A model generated the notes under the pieces. It saw only the letters and a list, made by a program, of their open reading frames with translations. It did no database searches and was not told the origin of the DNA. A program made the translations under genes and the position numbers. A stretch of DNA of 64,000 bases. Origin: an uncultured Eubacteriales bacterium (GTDB lineage: Bacteria > Bacillota > Clostridia > Oscillospirales > Oscillospiraceae). Shown in pieces: positions 52,468 to 60,935 of this stretch (the stretch's first letter is position 1; each line of letters begins with the position of its first letter). The stretch is from positions 1 through 64,000 of the forward strand of contig URAZ01000011.1 of the NCBI GenBank assembly GCA_900545925.1, written 5' to 3'.

Positions 52468-54822
52468 TCAGAAACATCGTTCCGGTGCTTCTACAACGAC
52501 GCGCGCCTGCCGCCAGACGGCGCGGAGCGTCCGGACGGATGGGTCGCGCAGCAGCAGTTCTGCCGCCGGGCCCTCGATCTCGGTCTGAAGCCTGCGGCGC
52601 AGGCTGCGCGCCCCGCCGGGTTCGTTTGCACAGAGTGCGCCGAGGTGCTCCGGCAGTTCCGGCGCGAATTCCAGCGCAACGTTCTGCCTTTTCAGGCGTT
52701 CGGCAAGTTCCCGCAGCTGGAGCGCAGCGATCCTTGCAAGATCCTCCGCCGCAAGCGGACGGAATGACGCGATGCAGTCGATTCGCCCCAAGAATTCTGG
52801 CGAAAATGCCTCCCGCAGAATGGTTTGCGCACGGATATCCGCGCAGTCCGGCGTGAAGCCGAGGCCAGGTTTGCCGGTCTGCGGCCCGGTCAGATTTGAG
52901 GTCATAACGACAATGGTATTCTTGAAGCTGACAGTCCGGCCAAGGCTGTCAGTCAGAATACCGTCGCCGAGCAGCTGCAAAAGAATGCCGGTGATATCGC
53001 GGTGTGCCTTTTCCAGTTCGTCGAACAAGACGACGCAGTACGGGCGGCGGCGCACCTTTTCCGTAAGCGTCCCACCCGCGTCGTAGCCGACGTAGCCCGG
53101 AGGCGCGCCGAGCAGGCGCGAAACGCTGTTCGGCTCCATATACTCCGACATATCCACACGGATAAGCGCATCCTGACTGCCGTAAACAACCTGCGCAATT
53201 TGTTTGCATAATTCCGTTTTCCCGACACCAGTCGGGCCGATGAGCAGGAATGACGCAGCAGGGCGGCCAGCATCGGCAAGTCCCGTCCTGCCGCGCAGAA
53301 CGGCGGCGGAAACAGCATCAACGGCGGCCTGCTGGCCGATGATGCGCTGGGAAAGCGTCTGACGCAAGGACAGCAGTCGTTCGCGGTCGGACTGCCGGAG
53401 CCTGCCGACGGGGATACCGGTGCGCTCTGCAACAACGGCAGCGACATCCTGCCGGGTCAGACTCACAGTGCGCTGGGCGCGGCGGGCCGCAAGCTGGCTG
53501 CGCACAAGCGTGCGCAGTTCGTCTCGAAGCTTTGCCGCCCGCTCATACTGTGCGTTCGCCACGGCCTGCTCGAGCCGCTGCTCCAGCTGCTGCTGGCGCT
53601 CGGCGTCCTCCGCCGGAGTTCCCCCGCCGAGCCAGACGTGCGCCGCACCCTCGTCGAGCAGATCCAGTGCCTTGTCCGGCAGAAAGCGGTCGGTTAGATA
53701 ACGGCTGGAAAATTCAACGGCGGCCTCAATGGCCTCCTGCGTGATGCGGATGCGGTGGTGCGCTTCCAGTCCCGGGCGGAGCGCTTCGAGCATGCGGCAG
53801 GCTGTTTTTCGATCCGGCTCCCGGACGATCACGGGGCGGAAACGGCGCTCGAGTGCAGCATCCTTTTCGATGAATTTGCGGTATTCCTCCATCGTCGTCG
53901 CGCCGATCATCTGCAATTCTCCCCGACCAAGGGCGGGCTTGAGCAAATTTGCCGCATCGATCGCTCCCTCGGCACTACCCGCGCCGACGATGGTGTGCAT
54001 CTCATCAACAAACAGGATGACATTGCCGCAGCGGCGGATCTCGAGCAGAATATCGCGCACACGCTCTTCAAATTCGCCTCTGTATTTCGTGCCCGCAAGC
54101 AGATTCGCCATATTGAGGCAGTAGAGTTTTTTCCCGCGCAGCGCCTGCGGCACATCGCCGCAGGCAAGGCGCTGCGCCAGCGCTTCGACAACAGCAGTCT
54201 TGCCGACGCCGGGCTCTCCGATAAGCGCGGGATTATTTTTGCTGCGGCGGCTGAGCACCTGCATCAGCTGGGAAAGTTCCGTCTCGCGGCCGACGACGGG
54301 ATCCATCTGCGGAGCCCGGTCGATCATGTTGTCACAGTATAGTTCCAAAAGCTTCAATTCCGATTGTCCTTTCGCGTCCTGCGCCGGATGTAGGGTGCGC
54401 AGGCGGTCATATGTTTCTGAAAATACACAGTTGCAGTCAACGCCAAGTTCCGAAAGCACCTGCGCCGCTGCATAGGCGTCGTCACGCATGAGAGAAAGCA
54501 GCAGATGCTCCGGCTGGCAGAGGGGCGCGCCAAGTCGCAATGCTTCGTGCCGAGCACCGTCGAGCGCCCTTGCGGCAGCGCCGGAAAACCCCTGCCGCCC
54601 GGACGGTTCCGGCTGCTCCCGCTTCGTCAGCAGCATGCAGCGCAGGAGCCTGCCCTCAGCGCCCTGATAACAGAGAATGCGTCCGGTTTGAGAAATGCGT
54701 TCCTGCGAGAGCGCAAGCAGCAGATGCTCTGTCCCGGTCTGCGCGCCGCCAAGTTCGCGTGCCAGACGCGACGCACGGAAGAGCACCCGGTCCAGCGCCG
54801 CGGAGTATGCCGGTTTTTTCAC
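52468..54822 (-). CDS. clpC: ClpC-like AAA+ ATPase
   Basis: This 784-residue Hsp100 unfoldase starts at GTG 54822 (CAGGAGGCGATCAAA upstream). An N-terminal Clp_N double repeat (about 1-140) precedes AAA1, with Walker A GEPGVGKT near 205. A UVR-like middle segment (LEQAVANAQYERAAKLRDELRTL, about 400-425) precedes AAA2, with Walker A GPTGVGKT near 525. It feeds proteins to ClpP. ClpC in most Firmicutes sits with ctsR-mcsAB; here none is adjacent. It is slightly shorter than the Bacillus ClpC (810). A ClpA-type assignment is possible, but the UVR-like segment favours ClpC. Confidence 0.85.
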   Translation of the reverse strand: MKKPAYSAALDRVLFRASRLARELGGAQTGTEHLLLALSQERISQTGRILCYQGAEGRLLRCMLLTKREQPEPSGRQGFSGAAARALDGARHEALRLGAPLCQPEHLLLSLMRDDAYAAAQVLSELGVDCNCVFSETYDRLRTLHPAQDAKGQSELKLLELYCDNMIDRAPQMDPVVGRETELSQLMQVLSRRSKNNPALIGEPGVGKTAVVEALAQRLACGDVPQALRGKKLYCLNMANLLAGTKYRGEFEERVRDILLEIRRCGNVILFVDEMHTIVGAGSAEGAIDAANLLKPALGRGELQMIGATTMEEYRKFIEKDAALERRFRPVIVREPDRKTACRMLEALRPGLEAHHRIRITQEAIEAAVEFSSRYLTDRFLPDKALDLLDEGAAHVWLGGGTPAEDAERQQQLEQRLEQAVANAQYERAAKLRDELRTLVRSQLAARRAQRTVSLTRQDVAAVVAERTGIPVGRLRQSDRERLLSLRQTLSQRIIGQQAAVDAVSAAVLRGRTGLADAGRPAASFLLIGPTGVGKTELCKQIAQVVYGSQDALIRVDMSEYMEPNSVSRLLGAPPGYVGYDAGGTLTEKVRRRPYCVVLFDELEKAHRDITGILLQLLGDGILTDSLGRTVSFKNTIVVMTSNLTGPQTGKPGLGFTPDCADIRAQTILREAFSPEFLGRIDCIASFRPLAAEDLARIAALQLRELAERLKRQNVALEFAPELPEHLGALCANEPGGARSLRRRLQTEIEGPAAELLLRDPSVRTLRAVWRQARVVVEAPERCF

Positions 54823-54924
54823 TTTGATCGCCTCCTGTCGGAAGAGAGTCTCGACGCGGCAGGCGGCGTTTATACGACACTCACGAAAAAATCCGGGCGG
54901 TTCGAGGAATTTACACTTTTTTCA

Positions 54925-54952
54925 TTGCATTTTCAGGAAAGTATGATAGAAT
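54925..54952 (+). promoter_or_regulatory. Promoter of the ferredoxin gene
   Basis: TTGCAT (54925-54930), 16 bases, TAGAAT (54947-54952), 30 bases before the start. Confidence 0.75.
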
Positions 54953-54982
54953 GAACCTACCTTGAAAATGGAGGTGCTTCAA

Positions 54983-55153
54983 ATGGCACACGTAATCAAT
55001 GACAACTGTGTAAAGTGCGGCGCTTGCGCTGACGCATGTCCCATCGGCTGCATCAGCGAGGGCGAAGACAAGTACGTCATCGACGCCGATCAGTGCGTGG
55101 ACTGCGGTACCTGCGCAGCAGAATGCCCCAACGACGCGATCTCTGAGGAATAA
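54983..55153 (+). CDS. 2[4Fe-4S] ferredoxin
   Basis: The protein has 56 residues from the ATG at 54983 (GGAGGTGCTTCAA upstream). Two cluster motifs, CVKCGACADACPIGC and CVDCGTCAAECP, are the clostridial ferredoxin pattern. It carries low-potential electrons for pyruvate and hydrogen metabolism, and could feed the FTR-like protein at 9.0 kb, though that link is only an inference. It is monocistronic. Confidence 0.96.
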   Translation: MAHVINDNCVKCGACADACPIGCISEGEDKYVIDADQCVDCGTCAAECPNDAISEE

Positions 55154-55166
55154 GCACATAAACAGG

Positions 55167-55200
55167 AGGGGGTGCTGCATGCAGCACCCCCTGTCTTTTT
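55167..55200 (+). terminator. Terminator of the ferredoxin gene
   Basis: AGGGGGTGCTGC pairs with GCAGCACCCCCT (stem 55167-55192, tip GCATGC), followed by GTCTTTTT. Confidence 0.92.
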
Positions 55201-55213
55201 GATTGGAGCGCAT

Positions 55214-55927
55214 ATGGAGGAACTTCTCTTTGACCGCATTCGGATGAAAATTTCGGATGCACAGTTCCGCGTGAGCACAGACTCCATGGTACTGGCGGAT
55301 TTCTGCCGGATACGGCCCGGCGGCCGGGTGCTTGATCTTGGCTGCGGGTGCGGGACGCTGGGGCTTCTGCTGCTGGGCGCAGATGAGACGCTGCGTGTGA
55401 GCGGCATTGAAATTCAGGAGGCCGCCGCGCGGCAGGCGCAGGAAAATGCCGAAGAAAACGGATTTTCCGCTCATATGCACATTATCTGCGGCGATCTGCG
55501 GCAGGCACACGCGCAGATTGCGCCCGGAACCTTCGACTATGTGCTGTCCAATCCCCCCTACTACCCACCGAAAAGCGGGTATCTGCATGCACAGGACAGC
55601 CTCTGCGCCGCGAGAAGCGAGATCTGCTGCCCGTTTGACGCGCTTTGCGCGGCTGCGGCACGGGTGCTGCGGTGGGGCGGGCGTTTTTTTCTGGTACACA
55701 AGCCGGAACGGCTGGTCGATCTTCTGACCGGGCTGCGCGCGGCACGGCTGGAGCCAAAGCGCATCCGCTTTGTCCGCCACAGGGCAGAAACCGCCGTGAA
55801 TCTTGTTTTGATCGAATCCCGCCTCGGCGGAGGGCCGGGGCTGCAATATGAGCCGGATCTGATTTTATACACACAGACCGGTGACCTGTCTGCCGAGGGT
55901 CGGCGCATTTATCATCTACAGGAGTGA
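55214..55927 (+). CDS. TrmN6/YfiC-type tRNA adenine-N6 methyltransferase
   Basis: The protein has 237 residues from the ATG at 55214 (MEELLFDRIRMK). The SAM motif VLDLGCGCGTLGLL is near residues 39-52 and the N6-adenine catalytic motif SNPPYYPP near 110. The family includes tRNA1(Val) A37 methyltransferases. It lies 7 bases upstream of rsmI, a pairing common in Clostridia, so both are probably co-transcribed translation-related modification enzymes. Confidence 0.88.
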   Translation: MEELLFDRIRMKISDAQFRVSTDSMVLADFCRIRPGGRVLDLGCGCGTLGLLLLGADETLRVSGIEIQEAAARQAQENAEENGFSAHMHIICGDLRQAHAQIAPGTFDYVLSNPPYYPPKSGYLHAQDSLCAARSEICCPFDALCAAAARVLRWGGRFFLVHKPERLVDLLTGLRAARLEPKRIRFVRHRAETAVNLVLIESRLGGGPGLQYEPDLILYTQTGDLSAEGRRIYHLQE

Positions 55928-55934
55928 ACCGAAT

Positions 55935-56762
55935 ATGGCCGGTATCCTATATCTTGTGCCGACACCCATCGGCAATTTGAACGATATTTCGCCTCGCTGC
56001 GCCCAAACGCTGGCGGAGGCTGATTTTATCGCGGCGGAGGACACGCGCGTGAGCCTTAAGCTGCTGAACCATCTGGAGATCAAAAAGAGCCTTGTGAGTT
56101 ATCACGAGCACAACAAGGCGGAAAGCGGCAGCAAAATCCTTGTGCGCCTGCTGGCAGGCGAAACATGCGCGCTGGTGACAGACGCGGGCTCCCCCGCCAT
56201 CTCCGATCCCGGCGAGGACTTAGTTCGGCTGTGTGCGGAGAATGGCGTAACGGTCTGCGCGATTCCGGGACCGTGCGCGCTGGTGACGGCGCTGAGTATT
56301 TCGGGGCTTCCGACTGGCCGGTTTACGTTTGAGGGTTTTCTGTCCGTCAACAAAAAAAGCCGTCAGGAACACCTGACGGGCTTAAAGGACGAGACGCGGA
56401 CGATGATCTTCTACGAAGCGCCGCACAAGCTGCTCGCTACGCTGCGCGATCTGACCGCTGCGTTCGGAGAAGACAGAAGGATTTCCCTATGCCGGGAGTT
56501 GACGAAGCTGCACGAGGAAGTCCGCCGTATGACGCTGGGCGAGGCATCGGCATATTACGAAGAAAACCCGCCGCGCGGCGAGTTTGTGCTCGTTGTGGCC
56601 GGCGCAGAGGAAAAACCGGAAGCGGGCTGCACATTTGAAGCAGCGCTCGAACTGGTTCGCGCGCGTATGGCGAAAGGCCTGTCCACCAAGGACGCCGTCA
56701 AACAGGTCGCTAAGCTGACGGGGTTTGCAAAGAATCTGCTGTATGATGCGGTGGTGAAATAA
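55935..56762 (+). CDS. rsmI: 16S rRNA (cytidine1402-2'-O)-methyltransferase
   Basis: The protein has 275 residues from the ATG at 55935 (MAGILYLVPTPIGNL). The N-terminal tetrapyrrole-methylase domain has GNLNDIS, EDTRVSLKLL, DAGSPAISDPG and YEAPHKL. It methylates the ribose of C1402, the same nucleotide whose base is methylated by RsmH (encoded at 51 kb). An upstream in-frame start would overlap the preceding gene and is rejected. Confidence 0.96.
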   Translation: MAGILYLVPTPIGNLNDISPRCAQTLAEADFIAAEDTRVSLKLLNHLEIKKSLVSYHEHNKAESGSKILVRLLAGETCALVTDAGSPAISDPGEDLVRLCAENGVTVCAIPGPCALVTALSISGLPTGRFTFEGFLSVNKKSRQEHLTGLKDETRTMIFYEAPHKLLATLRDLTAAFGEDRRISLCRELTKLHEEVRRMTLGEASAYYEENPPRGEFVLVVAGAEEKPEAGCTFEAALELVRARMAKGLSTKDAVKQVAKLTGFAKNLLYDAVVK

Positions 56763-56809
56763 CAGGGGCGCAATGTAGGAACTCATCTTAGAAATTTGCA
56801 GCTGCCGTT

Positions 56810-56929
56810 CAGCATTTTCTTTTGCTTCTCCAAAAGAAAATGCTGGCAAAAGAAAACGAGCCCGGGGGGATTTCGATTTCCCCCCGGGCCTCCTTGAACC
56901 GACCAAGAAAACCGCTTCGGTTTTCTTGG
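56810..56929. repeat. Three consecutive hairpins downstream of rsmI
   Basis: CAGCATTTTCTTTTG (56810-56824) pairs with 56831-56845. GCCCGGGGGG (56860-56869) pairs with CCCCCCGGGC (56880-56889). CCAAGAAAACCG (56903-56914) pairs with CGGTTTTCTTGG (56918-56929). All are perfect. No T-run follows any of them. It looks like a compound palindromic repeat. The whole 56763-57591 gap (830 bases) is non-coding and made mainly of such elements. Confidence 0.8.
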
Positions 56930-57067
56930 ATCTTTCCCGCGATATTTGAAACAGCTCAAATCTTCTGGCGCTGTACTTATAAGCTTCGTAGGTGCCGATG
57001 CCGGTCACAGCCGTTCGCGACGAAGGAGCGTTACGGATGTGGGTCTGCCGCTTGCCGGTACACATCG

Positions 57068-57152
57068 ACCCGGCAGAATGCACCGTACTTTACGGGAATC
57101 TTCGGCGAATTCGTGACTTCCCAATGGGCCGACAGAGTCGTCGGCCCCTACG
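57068..57152. repeat. Palindromic repeat, family 1, copy C (inverted)
   Basis: In reverse orientation it matches copies A and B: CCGGCAGAATGCACCGT, CGGCGAATTCGTGACTTCCC, then an end module with GGGCCGAC...GTCGGCCC and CCCTAC. Confidence 0.85.
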
Positions 57153-57179
57153 GCAAGGCTTCAACTGCACACGTATCTC

Positions 57180-57283
57180 GTAGGGGCGGACGACTCTGTC
57201 CGCCCGCAGGATATACTGGTTTTACGGCAATTTTCGGAAAATTTGCAACTTCCCGGCGGGCCGATGTGGGCATCGGCCCCTAC
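57180..57283. repeat. Palindromic repeat, family 1, copy D
   Basis: A left module GTAGGGGCGGACG...CGTCCGCCC-like and a right module GGGCCGATGTGGGCATCGGC ending CCCTAC. It sits 28 bases after copy C, so two copies are in tandem. Confidence 0.85.
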
Positions 57284-57493
57284 AGGATTGCGGCGAATTC
57301 GTACTGCTTTGCAGATTTTGAACGCAGAGCGTTTTTACCGCAGTCATTTAAACGTAACTGCTTGCAAGTTTGGGGTACCGTAACAGGCGGCGCGTACCAT
57401 AGCGTCCGTAGGGTGAGTTTGTGCGTTCGTAACAGCTGTAAATCAGAAACCTGCCTGAATTGCACCCGCAGTACGCACTAAACCGTACCCCAG

Positions 57494-57551
57494 CGCCTTT
57501 CTCCCCATCTTTTCCGGCGAGGCAGAGAAGATGGGGCCGCCAGAGGCACGT
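57494..57551. repeat. Dispersed repeat, family 2, copy B
   Basis: Matches 38113-38172 in its core (TTTTCCGGCGAGGC, GGGGCCGCCAGAGGC). CCCCATCTT (57503-57511) can pair with AAGATGGGG here, giving a hairpin. Confidence 0.55.
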
Positions 57552-57563
57552 TTGAAGCAACCT

Positions 57564-57587
57564 CGGCGGAACAGGCCGCCGTTTTTT
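57564..57587 (+). terminator. Plus-strand terminator before the MBL gene
   Basis: CGGCGG (57564-57569), loop AACAGG, CCGCCG (57576-57581), then six Ts. It would stop any plus-strand transcript that reads through from rsmI and protect the convergent MBL gene. Confidence 0.7.
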
Positions 57588-57591
57588 AGCT

Positions 57592-58269
57592 TCATACCTC
57601 CAGAACCGACGGGTATTGCTCCAGCAGAGAAACGCCCGGAAGGTCTGCGCCGAAGCGGGCCATATTGCGCTCACATTTGCGGCGGATACCGCAGGCATCC
57701 TTTTCATCTACAGGAATATGGTAGATGAAATTTTTTTCCGCCGCTTCCAGCAGCAGTTCCCGCGTTTCGGGATGGGACAGGTATTGTCCGTTCCAGAACG
57801 CTGCGTCTGCCCGTCTTCCGCGCAGAATGGCGCGATGGCGGGTAGTGTCGATCTGTGCGTCGGCAGTCACATAGACGCTTTTTCCGGCAGCAGAGATCCA
57901 GTATACGGCGTGTGCGATCTCCTCCAGTCCTGGAACGGGAATGTGCGGAAAGCGGCTGCATTCAACTGCAAACGGGCCAAGCTGCACGTTCAGCCGCTCC
58001 GGCGTGTCCGGCTGCGGAAGAACTACCGCCGCACCACAAGCCGCACGGAGTTGCTCCGTGCGGCTTGCGCTGTAATGATCGGGGTGCGCATGCGTAAAAA
58101 GGATGCTGCAGACAGCATCATAAGGCGGTTCGCCTGACAGCATTCTCACAAATGTCTCGGGCGGCAGACCGTAATAGCAGCGATACTGTTTGTTGAGCGC
58201 GTCAATCAGGAGCGTCTGCCCATCCTGCTCCAGTACGAGGCCGCAGCTGCTGACCAGTGTGATTTTCAT
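57592..58269 (-). CDS. MBL-fold metallo-hydrolase
   Basis: This 225-residue metallo-beta-lactamase-fold protein has the metal motif THAHPDH near residue 60 and the strand TADAQIDTTRH near 135. It resembles small hydrolases of the UlaG/YcbL-like kind; the substrate is unknown. It overlaps the ligA stop by ATGA. The C-terminal part reads LPGVSLLEQYPSVLEV. Confidence 0.82.
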   Translation of the reverse strand: MKITLVSSCGLVLEQDGQTLLIDALNKQYRCYYGLPPETFVRMLSGEPPYDAVCSILFTHAHPDHYSASRTEQLRAACGAAVVLPQPDTPERLNVQLGPFAVECSRFPHIPVPGLEEIAHAVYWISAAGKSVYVTADAQIDTTRHRAILRGRRADAAFWNGQYLSHPETRELLLEAAEKNFIYHIPVDEKDACGIRRKCERNMARFGADLPGVSLLEQYPSVLEV

Positions 58270-60239
58270 TGCAGCAACTCCAGAAATTCCTGCTCGGACA
58301 GAACCGGAATGCCCAACTCGTTGGCCTTTTTCAGCTTACTGCCCGCGTTTTCACCCGCGACCACATAGGTCGTCTTTTTGGAGACGGACGAGGCCGCCTT
58401 GCCGCCGAGGCTTTCGATTTTTTCCGTCGCCTCCTCGCGCGTAAAGAGGCTCAGTGCGCCGGTCAGAACGAAGGTCTTGCCTGCAAAGCGGGTGTCCGTG
58501 ATCTGATTGGTCGATAGGAAGTTCACATTTGCTTCGCGCAAGCGCTCGATGAGATCCTGCGACTGCGGGCTGGCGAAATAGTCAAGAATGTTCTTCGCCG
58601 TCGTTTCGCCGATGTCGGGCACGGCGGTCAGATCCTCGAGCGACGCGTTTTGCAGCGCATCGAGGCTGCCAAAGGTACTGGCCAAAACTTTTGCCGCCTT
58701 GCTGCCGACCTGCCGGATGCCGAGAGCGCACAGAAGGCGCGACAGGTCGTTCTGCTTGCTGGCCTCGACGGCCGCTTCCAGATTTGCGGCGGATTTTTTG
58801 CCCTGTCCGGGAAGTTCGGCAAACGCGGCGTAATCCAGCCGGTAGAGGTCGGCGGGATTGGACACCATCTTCTGCTCGATCAGCTGGTCGATGATCGCGC
58901 TGCCGAGGCCGTCGATGTTCATGGCCTCGCGCGAGACGAAGTGCGCAAGATTGCGCGACAGCTGCGCGGGGCACTCCGCGCCGGTGCAGCGCAAGGCCGC
59001 GCCGTCCTCGTCGCGCACGACGGGTGCGCCGCAGACGGGGCATCTGTCCGGCAGATGGTACGGCTGTGCGCCCTCAGGGCGCTTGGAGAGCACGACCTCA
59101 AGAATCTCCGGGATGATCTCGCCTGCCTTGCGGATCTTGACGGTATCGCCGATGCGGATGTCCTTGTCGGTGACGAAGTCCTGATTGTGGAGCGTCGCGG
59201 CGGTGACGGTCGTCCCGGCCAGATGCACGGGAGCGACGATGGCACGGGGCGTGAGAACGCCCGTGCGTCCGACCTGCACGACGATATCCTCCAATACCGT
59301 CTCCTTGACCTCGGGCGGGTATTTGAAGGCTGCGGCCCAGCGCGGGAATTTGGCCGTGCTGCCGAGACGGGCACGGCCCGCAAGGCTGTTGAGCTTCATG
59401 ACGGCCCCGTCGATATCATACGGCAGGTCATAGCGCGTTTCGCCAAGATTTTTGATCAGCTGCTCCGCTTTGTCCATATCGCGGCAGAGTGTATAGGGAA
59501 TGACCTTGAATTTGAGGCTCCGCAGATAGTCCAGCGTCTCGCTGTGGGTCTGGAACTCCGCGCCCTCGGCCAGCTGCAGATTGAAGACCAGAATGTCCAG
59601 CCTGCGCTTTGCAGCGATGCCGGGATCGAGCTGGCGCAAAGAACCCGCCGCCGCGTTGCGCGGGTTTGCAAAAAGGGGCTTTCCGAGTTTCTCCTGCTCG
59701 GCGTTGAGTGCTTCAAAGCTGACACGAGGCATAAAGACCTCGCCGCGCACGATCAGACGGGCGGGCGCATGCTCCAGCGTCATGGGAATGGAGCGGATGG
59801 TCTTGAGATTTTCCGTCACATCCTCGCCGATCAATCCGTCGCCGCGCGTCGCGCCGCGGACAAATTGTCCATCGATGTATTCCAGTGCAACGGAAAGGCC
59901 ATCGACCTTCGGTTCGACAGAATATTCCGCGTCCGGCTCCTCCTCGCGCACGTGCGCGTCGAATTCACGCAGTTCGTCGAAGGAAAATACATCTTGCAGG
60001 CTCTCCAGCGGAACAGCGTGACGCACCTTGACGAATTCGCTCAGCGCCTGCCCGCCGACACGGTGCGTCGGACTGAGCGGCGAGGCGTACTGCGGATACT
60101 GCGCTTCCAGTTCTTCCAGCCTGCGCAGCTTGTGGTCGTAATCATAATCGCTCATCTCGGGATTATCGAGCACATAATAGAGATACCCCGCGTGTTCCAG
60201 TTCCCGGGTGAGTTGTTCAATCTCCTGTTTCGGTTCCAT
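58266..60239 (-). CDS. ligA: NAD-dependent DNA ligase LigA
   Basis: This 657-residue ligase joins nicks in replication and repair. The adenylation lysine is K111 in the motif KVDG, and the Ia domain (NAD binding) covers 1-65. The OB fold follows, then a four-Cys zinc finger (CPVCGAPV to CTGAECPAQ, about 395-425), HhH repeats and a C-terminal BRCT domain from about 585. It starts one base after the yunB stop and ends overlapping the MBL gene. Confidence 0.97.
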   Translation of the reverse strand: MEPKQEIEQLTRELEHAGYLYYVLDNPEMSDYDYDHKLRRLEELEAQYPQYASPLSPTHRVGGQALSEFVKVRHAVPLESLQDVFSFDELREFDAHVREEEPDAEYSVEPKVDGLSVALEYIDGQFVRGATRGDGLIGEDVTENLKTIRSIPMTLEHAPARLIVRGEVFMPRVSFEALNAEQEKLGKPLFANPRNAAAGSLRQLDPGIAAKRRLDILVFNLQLAEGAEFQTHSETLDYLRSLKFKVIPYTLCRDMDKAEQLIKNLGETRYDLPYDIDGAVMKLNSLAGRARLGSTAKFPRWAAAFKYPPEVKETVLEDIVVQVGRTGVLTPRAIVAPVHLAGTTVTAATLHNQDFVTDKDIRIGDTVKIRKAGEIIPEILEVVLSKRPEGAQPYHLPDRCPVCGAPVVRDEDGAALRCTGAECPAQLSRNLAHFVSREAMNIDGLGSAIIDQLIEQKMVSNPADLYRLDYAAFAELPGQGKKSAANLEAAVEASKQNDLSRLLCALGIRQVGSKAAKVLASTFGSLDALQNASLEDLTAVPDIGETTAKNILDYFASPQSQDLIERLREANVNFLSTNQITDTRFAGKTFVLTGALSLFTREEATEKIESLGGKAASSVSKKTTYVVAGENAGSKLKKANELGIPVLSEQEFLELLQ

Positions 60240-60240
60240 A

Positions 60241-60897
60241 TCATTCCCAGCCTTCTGTTGTGGTAAGATGCCCTAGATTTACATAAGTTTCAGGTACTGT
60301 GCCGACGATCACGGTCTGTGCGACCATGACATCGCTGTCCACGTCAACCGTTTCATAGCCAACAGTCGTCAGGATAGTCAGACTGATGGTGAATTTCACC
60401 TTCAGCGTCTGCAGGGTCTGGTTGATCCCAGCTGCGGTAAAATCCGAAAAAAAGTCAGCGTTCGACATGGTGAGGCTGACAGCCTTGACCGGCAGTTCCG
60501 GGCCGGTTCCGGCCAGCAGATCGGGCAGCAGGAGGTTTCCGAGCGGGATGCCCATCTGCTGCGTGTTGATCTGCGCGACAAGCGTATTCAGAATTTCCAG
60601 CACCTCGACCTTGAGGCGTTCAACCTGCGTCATGTCGGTGCGGAGCGCGGTGATATGGCCCTCCACATCCTTTTCCAGCACGATCACGCGGGAAAAATCC
60701 GTATCGCCCTTGCGGAGCATTTCGCTGACGGCCTCTGTGATGGCGTTCGACGCGGCGTTGACTGCCTGATTGCGCGCAAGCTCGCGGATATACGGCGACA
60801 GATGCAGTTCCACGAGCAGAATCAGCCCCGTCAGCACAAGCAGTGGAATGATCAGCAGCAATCTTCTGCGTCTTCGTTTTTTCCGGCTCATCTCCAT
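60241..60897 (-). CDS. yunB: Sporulation protein YunB
   Basis: This 218-residue protein has a basic N-terminus (MEMSRKKRRRRR), one span (about 13-30), and the YunB domain: YIRELARNQAVNAASNAI, then the conserved GIPLGNLL near 117 and TTVGYETVDV. YunB is a SigE-controlled mother-cell protein needed for spore formation in Bacillus. Its presence fits sigE and spoIIGA in the same window. A second ATG two codons in is an alternative start. Confidence 0.88.
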   Translation of the reverse strand: MEMSRKKRRRRRLLLIIPLLVLTGLILLVELHLSPYIRELARNQAVNAASNAITEAVSEMLRKGDTDFSRVIVLEKDVEGHITALRTDMTQVERLKVEVLEILNTLVAQINTQQMGIPLGNLLLPDLLAGTGPELPVKAVSLTMSNADFFSDFTAAGINQTLQTLKVKFTISLTILTTVGYETVDVDSDVMVAQTVIVGTVPETYVNLGHLTTTEGWE

Positions 60898-60935
60898 ACA
60901 CCCCCAGCATAGCCTATGCCGGGGATATGGGAAGA

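Noticed and set aside
56822..57481. A 219-residue frame downstream of rsmI
   Set aside because: It runs across hairpins and two family-1 repeats and has no ribosome-binding site; the protein is low in domain-like order.
58650..60266. A 538-residue open frame antisense to ligA
   Set aside because: LigA is complete with all motifs. The antisense frame is a shadow.
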